Shown piece by piece: positions 16,827 through 25,420 of a DNA stretch of 49,139 nucleotides. The notes under the pieces were generated by a model. The model did no database searches, had not been told where the DNA came from, and saw only the letters and a list, made by a program, of their open reading frames with translations. Every line of letters begins with the position of its first letter. Position 1 is the first letter of the stretch. Origin of the DNA: Thermocaproicibacter sp041859875 (lineage in GTDB: Bacteria > Bacillota > Clostridia > Oscillospirales > Acutalibacteraceae); the NCBI GenBank assembly GCA_041859875.1, contig JBFLFY010000016.1, positions 1-49,139 on the forward strand. Reading direction: 5' to 3'. Made by a program: the position numbers and the translations under genes.

Positions 16827-18106
16827 TCCGCGTTTTCCTCCTTTCCCGTTAAGCAATAGACTGTGTCCAGTGCAACATTCTGCGCAGCGTCAATTAACTC
16901 CCGGCGATTAGTGGCAGAAACCTTGTCCGACTCTTCCTCCGGTGTAATCACCGGGTTGGAAAAAGTCTTGGAAATGCACCAGCCCTCTAGGCCATCCAGC
17001 AGGTCGGAAAGAGTGTGGTAACTGTTGCACAGGCTCAGCTTCGCCTCTTCAAACTCAGCATCGGTGAAATTGCCCTTTTGCACTTCCGCCAGCTGATTCA
17101 GAATTTCTTTCTTTGCTTTTTCAATGTTCTTCTGTTCCACGCCGCTTTGCACAAACATGGTGCCTTTTACAGGGTTATACCCCGAACTGCAGTAATAGCA
17201 AAGGCTCATCTTCTCGCGCACGTTGAGAAACAGCTTCGAACTTGGCGAACCGCCGTAAAGAACGCTCATGAGCTTCATGGCGGGAACGATTTTGTCCGTT
17301 TCCGCACAGCCCGTGCGAAAGCCCATTACAAGCTTTGACTGAGCGACATCCGTTCTTTCTGTCATCTCTTTTGTGGCTCCGGGCTGTTTTACAACGCAGT
17401 TTTCACACAGAACGGTTTCCGTGCGTTCTACGCTGTGAAACGCATTGCAGAAACTGCGGTAAATTGGTTCTGGGTCACAGTCGCCAACCGCGAGAATTTC
17501 AACGCGCGCCCCGCAAACCAGCCTTTTCCATGCATCTGTAAGATCTTCACGCTTCAGGCTCTCAATTTCTTCTTTTGTACCGAAGCGGTTTACCCCGGAC
17601 GGCTCTTTTTCGCACATAATGGCACTGCAGCGGCGGAGAGCGTAAAGGCGCTTGTCGTTAAACTCGGCATCCAGCGTTTCGGCCATCTGCCGTTTTTCCT
17701 GTTCAAAATCGTCCTCCGGGAACAGCCCGTCACGGAACGCCGGCTCAAACACAGCACTGCAAAGCAGTGAGGTGAGCTCCGCAGCAACAGACTCCCCGTT
17801 TAAAGCATACCGGTCGGCAATGCCACCCGCAAACACTGAAAGCACCTGAACGTCGCCAAGCTTTTGCACATCGGCGTCAAGCCCGGCGCCGTAAAGCTCT
17901 GCAAGGCGTTCATTCAGCTTGGTAAAATCCGGATATTTCCGGTTTGAACGGGAAAGAAGGAATGGAATTATTGCGTTTTGGGCCGCTGTTTCTTTCTGAA
18001 GCGGCACCATAAAATTTACGGACATGCGCATCGTTTTAAAGCGGCTGTCGCGTATACTGCGGAAATTGACGCCGCTGCAAACTGGGCGCTGTTCGATTTT
18101 TATCAT
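16823..18106 (-). CDS. yfmF: M16-like protein without zinc motif, YfmF-like
   Basis: This is a 427-residue M16-fold protein. Where active members have HxxEH it reads LLSRSNRKYPDFTKLNERLAELYG-like sequence, so no zinc site is visible. The C-terminal part with YGGSPSSKLFLNVREKMSLC is typical of the substrate-binding M16 half. It overlaps yfmH by 4 bp and is the first gene of the long leftward operon. It probably acts as the non-catalytic partner of YfmH. GGAG precedes ATG 18106. Confidence 0.85.
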   Translation of the reverse strand: MIKIEQRPVCSGVNFRSIRDSRFKTMRMSVNFMVPLQKETAAQNAIIPFLLSRSNRKYPDFTKLNERLAELYGAGLDADVQKLGDVQVLSVFAGGIADRYALNGESVAAELTSLLCSAVFEPAFRDGLFPEDDFEQEKRQMAETLDAEFNDKRLYALRRCSAIMCEKEPSGVNRFGTKEEIESLKREDLTDAWKRLVCGARVEILAVGDCDPEPIYRSFCNAFHSVERTETVLCENCVVKQPGATKEMTERTDVAQSKLVMGFRTGCAETDKIVPAMKLMSVLYGGSPSSKLFLNVREKMSLCYYCSSGYNPVKGTMFVQSGVEQKNIEKAKKEILNQLAEVQKGNFTDAEFEEAKLSLCNSYHTLSDLLDGLEGWCISKTFSNPVITPEEESDKVSATNRRELIDAAQNVALDTVYCLTGKEENAE

Positions 18107-18147
18107 GAAATTTCATCTCCAGCCAGGTTTTCTGTTAGTCACGCATT

Positions 18148-18156
18148 ATTATACCA
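18148..18156 (-). promoter_or_regulatory. candidate extended -10 promoter for the yfmF-recN operon
   Basis: TGGTATAAT on the minus strand is a perfect extended -10. The -35 region is a poor match, as expected for extended -10 promoters. It is 42 bp upstream of yfmF. The remaining 135 bp to the DMT transporter start show no clear element on the plus strand. Confidence 0.55.
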
Positions 18157-18291
18157 CAATTAGGACAGGTAGAAAAGGAAGTTTCTCTGTTTCTCTTCAC
18201 GAAATTTTAACACCGGCAATGTGTATTTCCGAAGCATTGCTATTAAAAACGTTTTTTGTGTTACCATAAATAAGAATACGAGGTGTACTGA

Positions 18292-19218
18292 TTGAAAGTG
18301 CTTGAAAACCAATCTACGAAAGCAAAACTCGGCCTCTTCCTCGTGACGATTGTTTGGGGAAGCGCATTTGCGGCTACAAAAGACGCAACGAGCGATATGC
18401 CGCCCTCCTACATCATTTTTTTCCGCTTTGGGATTGCCGCGCTGCTGATGGTGCTGCTGTTTTTCCGCAGGCTAAAAAACATTATGCGCACGGAACTCAC
18501 GGGTGGCTTGCTGATTGGCATTGTGAATGTGCTGGGGTATGAGTTTCAAACATACGGCGTTCAATACACAACTGCCGGGAACAATGCTTTTCTAACAGCA
18601 GTCTACTGTGTTATTGTGCCCTTTTTATATTGGATTTTCTGGCATAAAAAACCGACAGTCTTTAATATTCTCTCTGCATTTCTCTGCATGGCAGGAATTG
18701 GCTTGCTTTCCCTGCACGACGGTTTTTCCATGAACAAAGGGGACATCCTTTCGCTGATGTGCAGTGTCTGCTTCGCCCTTCAAATTATTGTAATTGACCG
18801 TTATGCAGACCGATGCGACCCTTTTCGGCTCGCCTTTACACAGATAGCTGCAACGGCACTGCTGGTGCTTCCCGCTGCGCTGGCAACAGAAAAGCTCCCT
18901 GCCGCTGTGAGCACAAGAACCGTTCTGGCATTAATCTATACTGCAGTTTTCTGCACTCTGCTTGCGGTTCTGCTCCAAACTGCTTGCCAGCGCCACGTAG
19001 CTCCGGCAAAAGCTTCCCTGATTATGTCGCTGGAGTCCGTATTCGGTGCGCTGAGCGGCATTATCTTCCTCGGCGAACCGGTTACAGAACGCACTTTTTT
19101 CGGATGTTTGCTGATTTTCGGCTCAATTTTTCTTGCTGAACATACGCCTGAGACAATGCGCCCGAAAAAGCCCATGAAAGACTTAAATTGCAGCGACCAG
19201 AATGACCCGATAGATTAG
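18292..19218 (+). CDS. EamA/DMT superfamily transporter
   Basis: This 308-residue membrane protein has ten predicted hydrophobic helices arranged as two EamA repeats. The first begins LFLVTIVWGSAFAATKDATS (about 13-32), a hallmark start of the family. The second ends with PAKASLIMSLESVFGALSGI and FLGEPVTERTFFGCLLI. Members export or import amino acids and metabolites, but the substrate cannot be inferred. The start is TTG 18292 behind GAGGTG (about 7 nt), and a GTG two codons later is an alternative. It converges with an O-acetylhomoserine sulfhydrylase gene and is divergent from yfmF. Confidence 0.85.
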   Translation: MKVLENQSTKAKLGLFLVTIVWGSAFAATKDATSDMPPSYIIFFRFGIAALLMVLLFFRRLKNIMRTELTGGLLIGIVNVLGYEFQTYGVQYTTAGNNAFLTAVYCVIVPFLYWIFWHKKPTVFNILSAFLCMAGIGLLSLHDGFSMNKGDILSLMCSVCFALQIIVIDRYADRCDPFRLAFTQIAATALLVLPAALATEKLPAAVSTRTVLALIYTAVFCTLLAVLLQTACQRHVAPAKASLIMSLESVFGALSGIIFLGEPVTERTFFGCLLIFGSIFLAEHTPETMRPKKPMKDLNCSDQNDPID

Positions 19219-19234
19219 AACAAAACATGACATA

Positions 19235-19272
19235 AATAGAACGGGAGCGGATTTCTCCGCTCCCGTTCTATT
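19235..19272. terminator. long perfect palindrome between convergent genes
   Basis: AATAGAACGGGAGCGG, loop ATTTCT, CCGCTCCCGTTCTATT form a perfect 16-bp stem between the DMT transporter and metY. Neither side has a clean U-tract, so termination relies on stem strength. It is placed as a bidirectional terminator. Confidence 0.75.
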
Positions 19273-19277
19273 TGGAA

Positions 19278-20549
19278 TCAAACGCGGCTTAGCGCGCCTT
19301 TGATATCGTCCAGAATATCATTGATGTTTTCAATCCCGACAGACAAACGAATCATGCTGGGGCTGATGCCGGCATCGGCCAGCTGCTGGTCGGTCAGCTG
19401 GCGGTGTGTCGTGCTGGCTGGGTGAAGGACGCAGGTGCGCAGGTCCGCCACATGCGTTACAATCGAGGCAAGCTTCAAGCCCTCCATAAACCGTGCCGCA
19501 CCTTCGCGGCTGCCCTTAACGCCAAAGGAAATAACCCCGCTTGTGCCGTGAGGCATATACTTTTTGGCAAGCGCGTGGTATTTGCTGCTTTCAAGGTCTG
19601 GGTAATCGACCCACTCCACCTTGTCGCTTGCTTCAAGGTACTTTGCAACTGTGAGCGCATTGGAGCAATGGCGTTCCATGCGCAAAGCAAGCGTTTCAAG
19701 GCCGAGGTTCAGCAGAAAAGCATTCATCGGCGCAGCCTGAGCGCCAACGTCGCGCATCATATGGACACGCGCTTTCGTGATATAGGCGGCTTTGCCGAAA
19801 GCTTTGGTATAAACGAGGCCATGGTAGGAGTCATCCGGTTCCGTAAGGCCAGGAAACTTTCCGTTTTCCCAGTTGAAATTTCCGCTGTCTACAATCGCGC
19901 CGCCAACCTGTACGGCATGGCCATCCATATATTTCGTGGTGGAGTGGGTGACAATGTCGGCACCGAATTCAAACGGGCGGCAGTTGATTGGAGTCGGGAA
20001 CGTGTTGTCCACAATCAGCGGCACACCGTGCGCGTGAGCAGATTTTGCAAACTTTTCAATATCCGTTACAACAAGGGAAGGGTTCGAAAGCGTTTCTGCG
20101 AAAACGCAGCGGGTATTGTCACGGAACGCGGCATTCAGTTCATCTGCGGTGCAGTCCGGTGAAACAAACGTGCAGTCAATTCCCATCTCGCGCAGCGTCT
20201 TGTTAAAAAGGTTAAACGTTCCGCCGTAGATGGCTGAAGAACTTACAATGTGGTCGCCGCTGCGGCAGATGTTCCACACGGAAAGCAGCGAGGCCGCCTG
20301 CCCGGAAGCCGTAAGCATGGCGCCTACGCCGCCCTCAAGAACTGCTATCTTCTTTTCCACCGCATCAAGAGTCGGGTTGGAAATGCGGGTGTAAAAAAAT
20401 CCGTCTGCTTTCAGGTCGAATAAATCTCCCATTGCCTGAGCTGTGTCATACTTGTAGGTTGTGCTCTGCACAATCGGCAGAACGCGCGGCTCGCCGTTTT
20501 TCGGCTCATAGCCGGCATGAATACAGTTTGTGTCAATTCGATAACCCAT
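19278..20549 (-). CDS. metY: O-acetylhomoserine sulfhydrylase (PLP-dependent)
   Basis: This 423-residue Cys/Met-metabolism PLP enzyme makes homocysteine from O-acetylhomoserine and sulfide. The N-terminus IDTNCIHAGYEP with LPIVQSTTYKYDT, the ISNPTLDAVEKKIA block and the PLP lysine in VTHSTTKYMDGH are typical, and the length and the HPASTTHRQLTDQQL end fit the OAH sulfhydrylase branch. A cystathionine-lyase-like activity is less likely. AAAGGAG lies upstream of ATG 20549. No S-box or other methionine leader is visible in the 47 bp above the gene. Confidence 0.9.
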   Translation of the reverse strand: MGYRIDTNCIHAGYEPKNGEPRVLPIVQSTTYKYDTAQAMGDLFDLKADGFFYTRISNPTLDAVEKKIAVLEGGVGAMLTASGQAASLLSVWNICRSGDHIVSSSAIYGGTFNLFNKTLREMGIDCTFVSPDCTADELNAAFRDNTRCVFAETLSNPSLVVTDIEKFAKSAHAHGVPLIVDNTFPTPINCRPFEFGADIVTHSTTKYMDGHAVQVGGAIVDSGNFNWENGKFPGLTEPDDSYHGLVYTKAFGKAAYITKARVHMMRDVGAQAAPMNAFLLNLGLETLALRMERHCSNALTVAKYLEASDKVEWVDYPDLESSKYHALAKKYMPHGTSGVISFGVKGSREGAARFMEGLKLASIVTHVADLRTCVLHPASTTHRQLTDQQLADAGISPSMIRLSVGIENINDILDDIKGALSRV

Positions 20550-20596
20550 TTTTTCGGCTCCTTTACCTTTTCTACTGTCCTACTGTCTTATAAAAT

Positions 20597-21160
20597 TCAG
20601 GGCTGCCAGCTGAAAAAGCCATGGCCCTGAAAAAGGCTTACAATTCCATCCGCAACAGAAACGACGAGCCAGACAAGAAGCAGAAAGAGCAATGCGGAAA
20701 AAATCCGCACGGCAATGCGCCTTCCGCGGCTCATGGGGATTTCTTTCTTCTTTGCTTTTTCTGCGGAAAGCTTTTTTCCCTCTTTCAAGCCTTCCACGGC
20801 ATCCTGTTCTGTTTCTTCGTCTTTCAATATGCCGATTCCGTGCAGAATCTCTTCCGCATGCTCCATTTCGCCGTACGGAACAAAGATATTCACCTGCGAA
20901 GAACGGCTCTGCCCAAGAACAATGCCGACATAGCCTCCTCCGCCAAGAGTGCGTTTCATAAAGGGAATGCCTGCATCCTCCAATGCCGCCGCAATTTGTT
21001 CTGCTTCCTCCCCGTTTGCATTATAAAGCATGACGGGATCATTGTCTTTCGGCAGGCGCAGTTTCTTTCCGCCGCAGGAGGGGCACACTTTGCCATCTCT
21101 GCTGAGTACCTGGCATCTTTCGCAGTATCGCTTTTCCGTATTCTTCCCCGCTTTCTGCAT
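20597..21160 (-). CDS. zinc-ribbon / DUF2007-like membrane protein of unknown function
   Basis: This is a 187-residue protein. The N-terminus holds a zinc ribbon (Cys13, Cys16, Cys26, Cys29). Residues about 43-105 resemble the DUF2007 'putative signal transducing' fold (MLYNANGEEAEQIAAALEDA, then NIFVPYGEMEHAEEIL). A charged linker leads to one C-terminal transmembrane helix (about 153-175), with a short tail outside or inside. Its function is unknown. The start ATG 21160 has no ribosome site and follows a -10 box by 7 nt, so the message may be leaderless. metY follows 47 bp downstream and may be co-transcribed. Confidence 0.7.
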   Translation of the reverse strand: MQKAGKNTEKRYCERCQVLSRDGKVCPSCGGKKLRLPKDNDPVMLYNANGEEAEQIAAALEDAGIPFMKRTLGGGGYVGIVLGQSRSSQVNIFVPYGEMEHAEEILHGIGILKDEETEQDAVEGLKEGKKLSAEKAKKKEIPMSRGRRIAVRIFSALLFLLLVWLVVSVADGIVSLFQGHGFFSWQP

Positions 21161-21167
21161 TTTCTGT

Positions 21168-21197
21168 ATTATAGCATATCATTACTTTCCATTACAA
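21168..21197 (-). promoter_or_regulatory. extended -10 promoter immediately before the zinc-ribbon gene
   Basis: TTGTAA (21192-21197), an 18-nt spacer and TATAAT (21168-21173), with TGC in front of the -10. Transcription would start at about 21161, one base before the ATG. Confidence 0.65.
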
Positions 21198-21263
21198 GAG
21201 TGCCGCACAGCGAATTCCTCAGTTTTTTGCAGCTCTGCCGACCGGCTCTTTCAAAAAATTTTG

Positions 21264-21836
21264 CTAGTAAAACACCGGCTGGATTTGTTTTCCCTCTAAA
21301 GCTGCAAGTGCCGTAGGTAAAATCTGAGTAAAATCAGCTACAAGTGAAAACGGCTTTGTTTCGGGATTATCTTCTTTCATCGGCACAAAATAAACGTTTT
21401 TGGTGTTCAGCAGACGACCAATGTTCTGTGCAGATGCCGCAAGGGCATCGTTCGTCGCAACGGTAAGAACAACCGGAGTTCCTACACGCAGGCAGGATTT
21501 AACCGCCATTGTGACCGGTGTGTCGGTAATGCCGCAGGCCAGTTTGCCAAGCGTATTTCCTGTGCAAGGGGCAACAATCATCAGGTCGACCATCTTTTTA
21601 GGCCCGATTGGTTCTGCTTCCGTTATTTGGCAAAGCACTTTCCTGCCGGTTAGCTTTTCTGCCTCCCGCACGAAATCCTGCGCGCGGCCAAAGCGGGTGT
21701 CTGTGCTGTAAGCGTTGTAGGACATGACTGGCAAAACCGAATAGCCCTTCTGCACAATTTTCTGCATCTCATCCATTGCCCGGCGGAACGTGCAGAAAGA
21801 ACCGCACATGGCAAAGCCGAAGGTCGTTTTCTCCAT
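21264..21836 (-). CDS. spoVFB: dipicolinate synthase subunit B
   Basis: This is a 190-residue flavoprotein-fold subunit (Rossmann-like, with FGFAMCGSFCTFRRAM at 6-21 and MIVAPCTGNTLGKLACGITD in the middle). With subunit A it makes dipicolinic acid from the lysine-pathway intermediate in the mother cell during sporulation. The start follows the spoVFA stop by 6 bp with GGAGAGTGAG as ribosome site, so the pair is coupled. Its presence shows a spore former using the SpoVF route rather than the EtfA-based route of cluster I clostridia. Confidence 0.94.
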   Translation of the reverse strand: MEKTTFGFAMCGSFCTFRRAMDEMQKIVQKGYSVLPVMSYNAYSTDTRFGRAQDFVREAEKLTGRKVLCQITEAEPIGPKKMVDLMIVAPCTGNTLGKLACGITDTPVTMAVKSCLRVGTPVVLTVATNDALAASAQNIGRLLNTKNVYFVPMKEDNPETKPFSLVADFTQILPTALAALEGKQIQPVFY

Positions 21837-21842
21837 GAATGC

Positions 21843-22703
21843 TCACTCTCCCATCATGCGGCACACTGTGTCGCGGATAATTTCACCGGCCGTTTTCGGT
21901 GCAACACGCCCCGGAAGCGACGGCGCAAGAATTGCTTTAATCCCGATTTTTTCCGCAGCGTTAAAATCCGTTCCGCCCGGCGCCGAAGCAAGGTCTATCA
22001 GCACTGGGCTGCCGCTTAATTCGGAAAGGACGCGCCGGTTGAAAATCATGGCCGGTATAGTGTTGAAAATCAGATTGTACTCCCCGCTTCCGATGTGCTG
22101 CACCGTCACCGGCAAATAACCGAGAGATTCAATCCATGCAAGGTCTGCGGGCCGGCGGGCCGCCACAAAGACCTGAGCGCCTACCCCGTACAGCATACGG
22201 GCCAGGGTGCGGCCAACGCGGCCAAATCCCGCAACAAGGCAGCAGCTTCCGCTTACTGTTCCGGCATACTCGCGCATGGCAATTTCCAGAGCGCCTTCCG
22301 CCGTAGGTACAGCGTTGCGAATCGCAAATTCATCCCGCACTGAAAAGTCAGCCGCGCCAATCTCTTCCCAAACCTTGCTTGTTTTCAGCAGGCGATCCGT
22401 CATACCGCCGAAAACGCGCTTCCCTCGCATTTTTTCTGCAAAACTGTCATTCAGCAGGATAGGGGCTTCGCTGTACTCGGCTTTCAGTGTAGTGCCGTCA
22501 TTTGTTACCGGAAGCGGAAGAATCACCACACTGCATTTTGAAACGAGTTCATCCAAGGGGATTTTCTTCACATCCACCGTGAAAGCGGCTTTCTCGAAGC
22601 CGCAGGTATAAACTTCAAATCCATTCTTCACAAGAGACTCGGCAAGGTAGATCTGCCTGCGGTCTCCCCCAACCACGCCGAAACAGACTTTTTCCGGATT
22701 CGT
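21843..22703 (-). CDS. spoVFA: dipicolinate synthase subunit A, apparent ACG start
   Basis: This 286-residue (as drawn) NAD(P)-binding dehydrogenase-like subunit has an N-terminal Rossmann start VCFGVVGGDRRQIYLAESL and a second nucleotide site SCCLVAGFGRVGRTLARML in the middle. The first ATG/GTG/TTG in frame is GTG 22676, which would cut the first beta strand to MVGGDRRQ and has no ribosome site. A strong GGAGGTGA (22710-22717) sits 6 nt before ACG 22703, which would give MNPEKVCFGVVGGDRRQ, the length expected for the family. A GTG overlapping that site is in another frame. I therefore draw the start at ACG but keep GTG 22676 as the alternative. A sequencing error is possible. Confidence 0.85.
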   Translation of the reverse strand, partial: TNPEKVCFGVVGGDRRQIYLAESLVKNGFEVYTCGFEKAAFTVDVKKIPLDELVSKCSVVILPLPVTNDGTTLKAEYSEAPILLNDSFAEKMRGKRVFGGMTDRLLKTSKVWEEIGAADFSVRDEFAIRNAVPTAEGALEIAMREYAGTVSGSCCLVAGFGRVGRTLARMLYGVGAQVFVAARRPADLAWIESLGYLPVTVQHIGSGEYNLIFNTIPAMIFNRRVLSELSGSPVLIDLASAPGGTDFNAAEKIGIKAILAPSLPGRVAPKTAGEIIRDTVCRMMGE

Positions 22704-22732
22704 TTCCCGTCACCTCCGTAATGTTCTTAACG

Positions 22733-22760
22733 CATAATATGGAAAGACGGCGTGCTGTGT
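22733..22760 (-). promoter_or_regulatory. candidate sigma-K promoter for spoVFA-spoVFB
   Basis: On the minus strand AC, 17 nt, CATATTATG resembles the mother-cell sigma-K pattern AC-N16/17-CATANNNTA with one mismatch. The Bacillus spoVF operon is sigma-K dependent, which makes the match plausible. The motif is short and could be chance. Confidence 0.4.
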
Positions 22761-22782
22761 GCTGGCAGAAAGGATTTTATAT

Positions 22783-22811
22783 TTGCATTTCTGCGGAAAG
22801 ATGATTATTAT
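22783..22811 (+). promoter_or_regulatory. candidate murC promoter
   Basis: TTGCAT (22783-22788), 17 nt, TATTAT (22806-22811), about 70 bp upstream of the start codon. A small hairpin TCCCG/CGGGA lies in the leader. Confidence 0.6.
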
Positions 22812-22882
22812 TAATATGTTTGGCAATATATTTAAATAGGTAAAGTTTCCCGTAAAAGCGGGATTAAATAAGGAGTAGTCTT

Positions 22883-24268
22883 ATGGAAAACAGCGATATA
22901 CTTTCACATGTAAAAAAAGTGCATTTCGTAGGAATCGGTGGTTCAGGTATGTGCCCGATTGCCGAAATTCTGATTCATAGAGGATATGAAGTCAGCGGTT
23001 CCGATACCACAGAGTCGGATACCCTCGCACGCATCCGCGGCTATGGCATTCCGGTTTTCATGGGTCAGCGCGCCGAAAATATAAAAGATGCCGAACTGGT
23101 CGTTTACACTGCCGCCGTGAAGCAGGATAACCCAGAACTTGTAGCGGCAAGGGAAAAAGGAATCCCTACCATAGAGCGTTCCGTCATGCTGGGCCTTGTA
23201 ACACGCCGCTTTCCCAATACCATCGGTGTTTCCGGCACACACGGCAAAACGACAACTACAGCCATGATAACGCAGATTCTCCTGGAAGCAGGGCTTGACC
23301 CTTCCGCCATTATCGGTGGGAAACTGCCGCTCATCGGCGGAAACGGGCGCGTTGGAAAGTCGGACACGATTGTGTGCGAAGCCTGCGAATTCGTCGACAC
23401 TTTTCTGCAGCTGCACCCACACATTGCCGTTGTGCTGAACATTGACAACGATCACTTGGACTATTTTGGCACGGTAGAAAACACCATCCGTTCCTTTCAC
23501 CAGTTCTGCCTGCAGACAAGCGGATACATTATTGTGAACGGTGACGATGCAAACGCCATGAAAGCAGTGCAGGGCATTACAAACGCACAGATTATCACCT
23601 ACGGTTTCCAGCCGCAGAATGACTACAGCGCAGCAGACATACAGGCCACGCGCCGCGCACGGGAAGAATTTACAATCGTCAGACATGGCAAAAAGCTCAC
23701 GAACATTACGCTCAGCATACCGGGCAAGCATAACATCTACAACGCGCTGGCCGCTTTCGCTGTTGCAGACCTGCTGGGCGTCAGCACGGAAAGCACCGCA
23801 AAGAGCCTGCACGCTTTTACCGGTGTTCACCGCCGCTTTGAGCTGCTGGGTGAATTCGGCGGCATAACAGTCGCCGACGATTTTGCACACCACCCCACAG
23901 AGGTTACGGCTACGCTGACGGCGGCAAAGCAGATGGGCTTTTCGCGCGTATGGGCGGTCTTCCAGCCGCATACCTACTCCCGCACCTACCTGCTTTTCAA
24001 CGATTTTGTAAAAGCGCTCAAAATTGCCGACCGTGTTGTACTTTCTGAAATTCTTGCCGTCCGTGAAACAAACACCTACAACATTTATGCAAAAGATCTT
24101 GCAGAAAAAATTCCGGGCTGCGTGTGGTTTAAGACTTTTGAAGAAATTGCGGACTATATGGTTCAGAATGCAAAGGAAGGCGACTTGATTCTGACCATCG
24201 GCGGCGGTGACATTTACAAATGTGCCAACCGGATTGTTGAAAAATACAAAGCCATGGAAAAGAAATGA
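22883..24268 (+). CDS. murC: UDP-N-acetylmuramate--L-alanine ligase
   Basis: This 461-residue Mur ligase adds the first amino acid to UDP-MurNAc in peptidoglycan synthesis. The N-terminal Rossmann VHFVGIGGSGMCPIAE (13-28) binds UDP-MurNAc, the ATP loop is GVSGTHGKTTTT (115-126), and the central and C-terminal blocks end with DDFAHHPTEVTATLTAAK. AAGGAG lies 8 nt before ATG 22883. Its stop overlaps the next gene as ATGA. Confidence 0.97.
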   Translation: MENSDILSHVKKVHFVGIGGSGMCPIAEILIHRGYEVSGSDTTESDTLARIRGYGIPVFMGQRAENIKDAELVVYTAAVKQDNPELVAAREKGIPTIERSVMLGLVTRRFPNTIGVSGTHGKTTTTAMITQILLEAGLDPSAIIGGKLPLIGGNGRVGKSDTIVCEACEFVDTFLQLHPHIAVVLNIDNDHLDYFGTVENTIRSFHQFCLQTSGYIIVNGDDANAMKAVQGITNAQIITYGFQPQNDYSAADIQATRRAREEFTIVRHGKKLTNITLSIPGKHNIYNALAAFAVADLLGVSTESTAKSLHAFTGVHRRFELLGEFGGITVADDFAHHPTEVTATLTAAKQMGFSRVWAVFQPHTYSRTYLLFNDFVKALKIADRVVLSEILAVRETNTYNIYAKDLAEKIPGCVWFKTFEEIADYMVQNAKEGDLILTIGGGDIYKCANRIVEKYKAMEKK

Positions 24269-24870
24269 TTCTTCGGGAATATACGCCGCAAGACGAAACC
24301 GAATGGCTGCGCTGCCGGATGGCCGCCTTTCTTGACTGCTCCTATTACGACGACATCGTGCGGGAAAGGCCAGTCTATCAGAATCCGTCGCTGTGCATTG
24401 TCGCAGTGGAAGACGGCAAAATTATTGGCTTTCTCGACGCGGAGTATGAACGTTCGCCCGGTGAAGTGTGCTACCTGAAAGGCGGGTGCGGAGCAATCCT
24501 CTGGAACCTCGGCGTCTTGCCGGAATACCGAAATCAGGCGGTTGCCGCAAAGATGTGGCAGGACGTTCGGGAAACATTGGCACAAAAGGGAATCACGCGC
24601 TTTGAAGTCTGGACGCAGGATGACAAACCCGCGAACGCCTGGTACCAAAAGCAGGGGTTTGTCCTGAAGGAAACATACTTAAACGCATATATAAAAGGCA
24701 CTCCGAAAGATGAAACCATCCGCCGCTTTCTAAACCTCGACACGGCGGGTGACATTTACGGAGTGCGCTGCCTGAACTTTGAAGCGCCGATTGAACGGAA
24801 AGCAGAGCTGCAGAAAATCTGTTTCCGGCTGCATGAAGTACGCGTTTATGAACTGAAACTGCAGCAGTAA
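24265..24870 (+). CDS. GNAT family N-acetyltransferase
   Basis: This 201-residue protein has the GNAT core: a central strand followed by the acetyl-CoA loop GVLPEYRNQAVAAKMW (about 91-106), then FEVWTQDDKPANAWYQKQGF, the usual motif B. Its substrate is unknown. It is translationally coupled to murC by an ATGA overlap, so a cell-envelope or housekeeping acetylation is possible, but nothing in the sequence proves it. A DinB-fold gene follows 13 bp later. Confidence 0.82.
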   Translation: MILREYTPQDETEWLRCRMAAFLDCSYYDDIVRERPVYQNPSLCIVAVEDGKIIGFLDAEYERSPGEVCYLKGGCGAILWNLGVLPEYRNQAVAAKMWQDVRETLAQKGITRFEVWTQDDKPANAWYQKQGFVLKETYLNAYIKGTPKDETIRRFLNLDTAGDIYGVRCLNFEAPIERKAELQKICFRLHEVRVYELKLQQ

Positions 24871-24883
24871 GAGAGAGCAACAA

Positions 24884-25408
24884 ATGGAACAAGGTTCTTA
24901 CGTCAGTATTATTTTCGACCAGACGGAACGTGCTCTTTGGGAAGTCCAAAACGGAATGGACTGCGTTCCCGACGGGCTGTGGAACAAAAACTACTGTGAT
25001 ATGCCGCTTTGGAAACATATTTATCATATGCTTCATTCGCTCGACCTGTGGTTCATTAACCCACGTGACCCTGATTTTCGGGAACCGCCTTTTCATGAAA
25101 AAGATTTAAACAATCTTGACTTGGTTTCGGAAAAAGCGCTTACCCGGGAGCAGATGAATACTTACTTTCAGCAAATCCGAAAAAGGATTGGCGCTTACCT
25201 CGCTAGTTTAAAAGAGGAAGACCTTTTGCAGAAGCCGGTGAACTGTGAATATACAAGGTTTACGCTGATTCTGGCGCAATTTCGTCATCTGCACACCCAC
25301 ATGGGCATTCTGATGGGTTTTATCATTGCGGAAACCGGGCTGTGGCCGCGTGTAATCGGCCTTGAAAGCACCATTCCACAAAGTACCGACTACGAAAAAT
25401 TCTTCTAG
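24884..25408 (+). CDS. DinB-fold protein
   Basis: This 174-residue four-helix-bundle protein has histidines placed for metal binding: HIYHMLHSLDLW (about 45-56) and QFRHLHTHMGILMGF near 131-145, as in the DinB/YfiT family. Its function is unknown. Relatives act in thiol transfer (bacillithiol or mycothiol type) or are induced by damage. It is in one unit with murC and the acetyltransferase and ends at a strong terminator. The ribosome site is poor (purine-rich GAGAGAG). Confidence 0.78.
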   Translation: MEQGSYVSIIFDQTERALWEVQNGMDCVPDGLWNKNYCDMPLWKHIYHMLHSLDLWFINPRDPDFREPPFHEKDLNNLDLVSEKALTREQMNTYFQQIRKRIGAYLASLKEEDLLQKPVNCEYTRFTLILAQFRHLHTHMGILMGFIIAETGLWPRVIGLESTIPQSTDYEKFF

Positions 25409-25420
25409 CTTTCAAATTTC

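Noticed and set aside
22676..22715. spoVFA starting at the GTG that overlaps GGAGGTGA, with a frameshift into the main frame
   Set aside because: It would need a +1 shift in the A-run near 22690. The GTG lies inside the ribosome site, so an ACG start or a base-call error is simpler.
22943..23971. Open frame of 342 codons on the minus strand
   Set aside because: It lies wholly antisense to murC, has no ribosome site, and its cysteine/arginine-rich composition is that of a mirrored coding strand.
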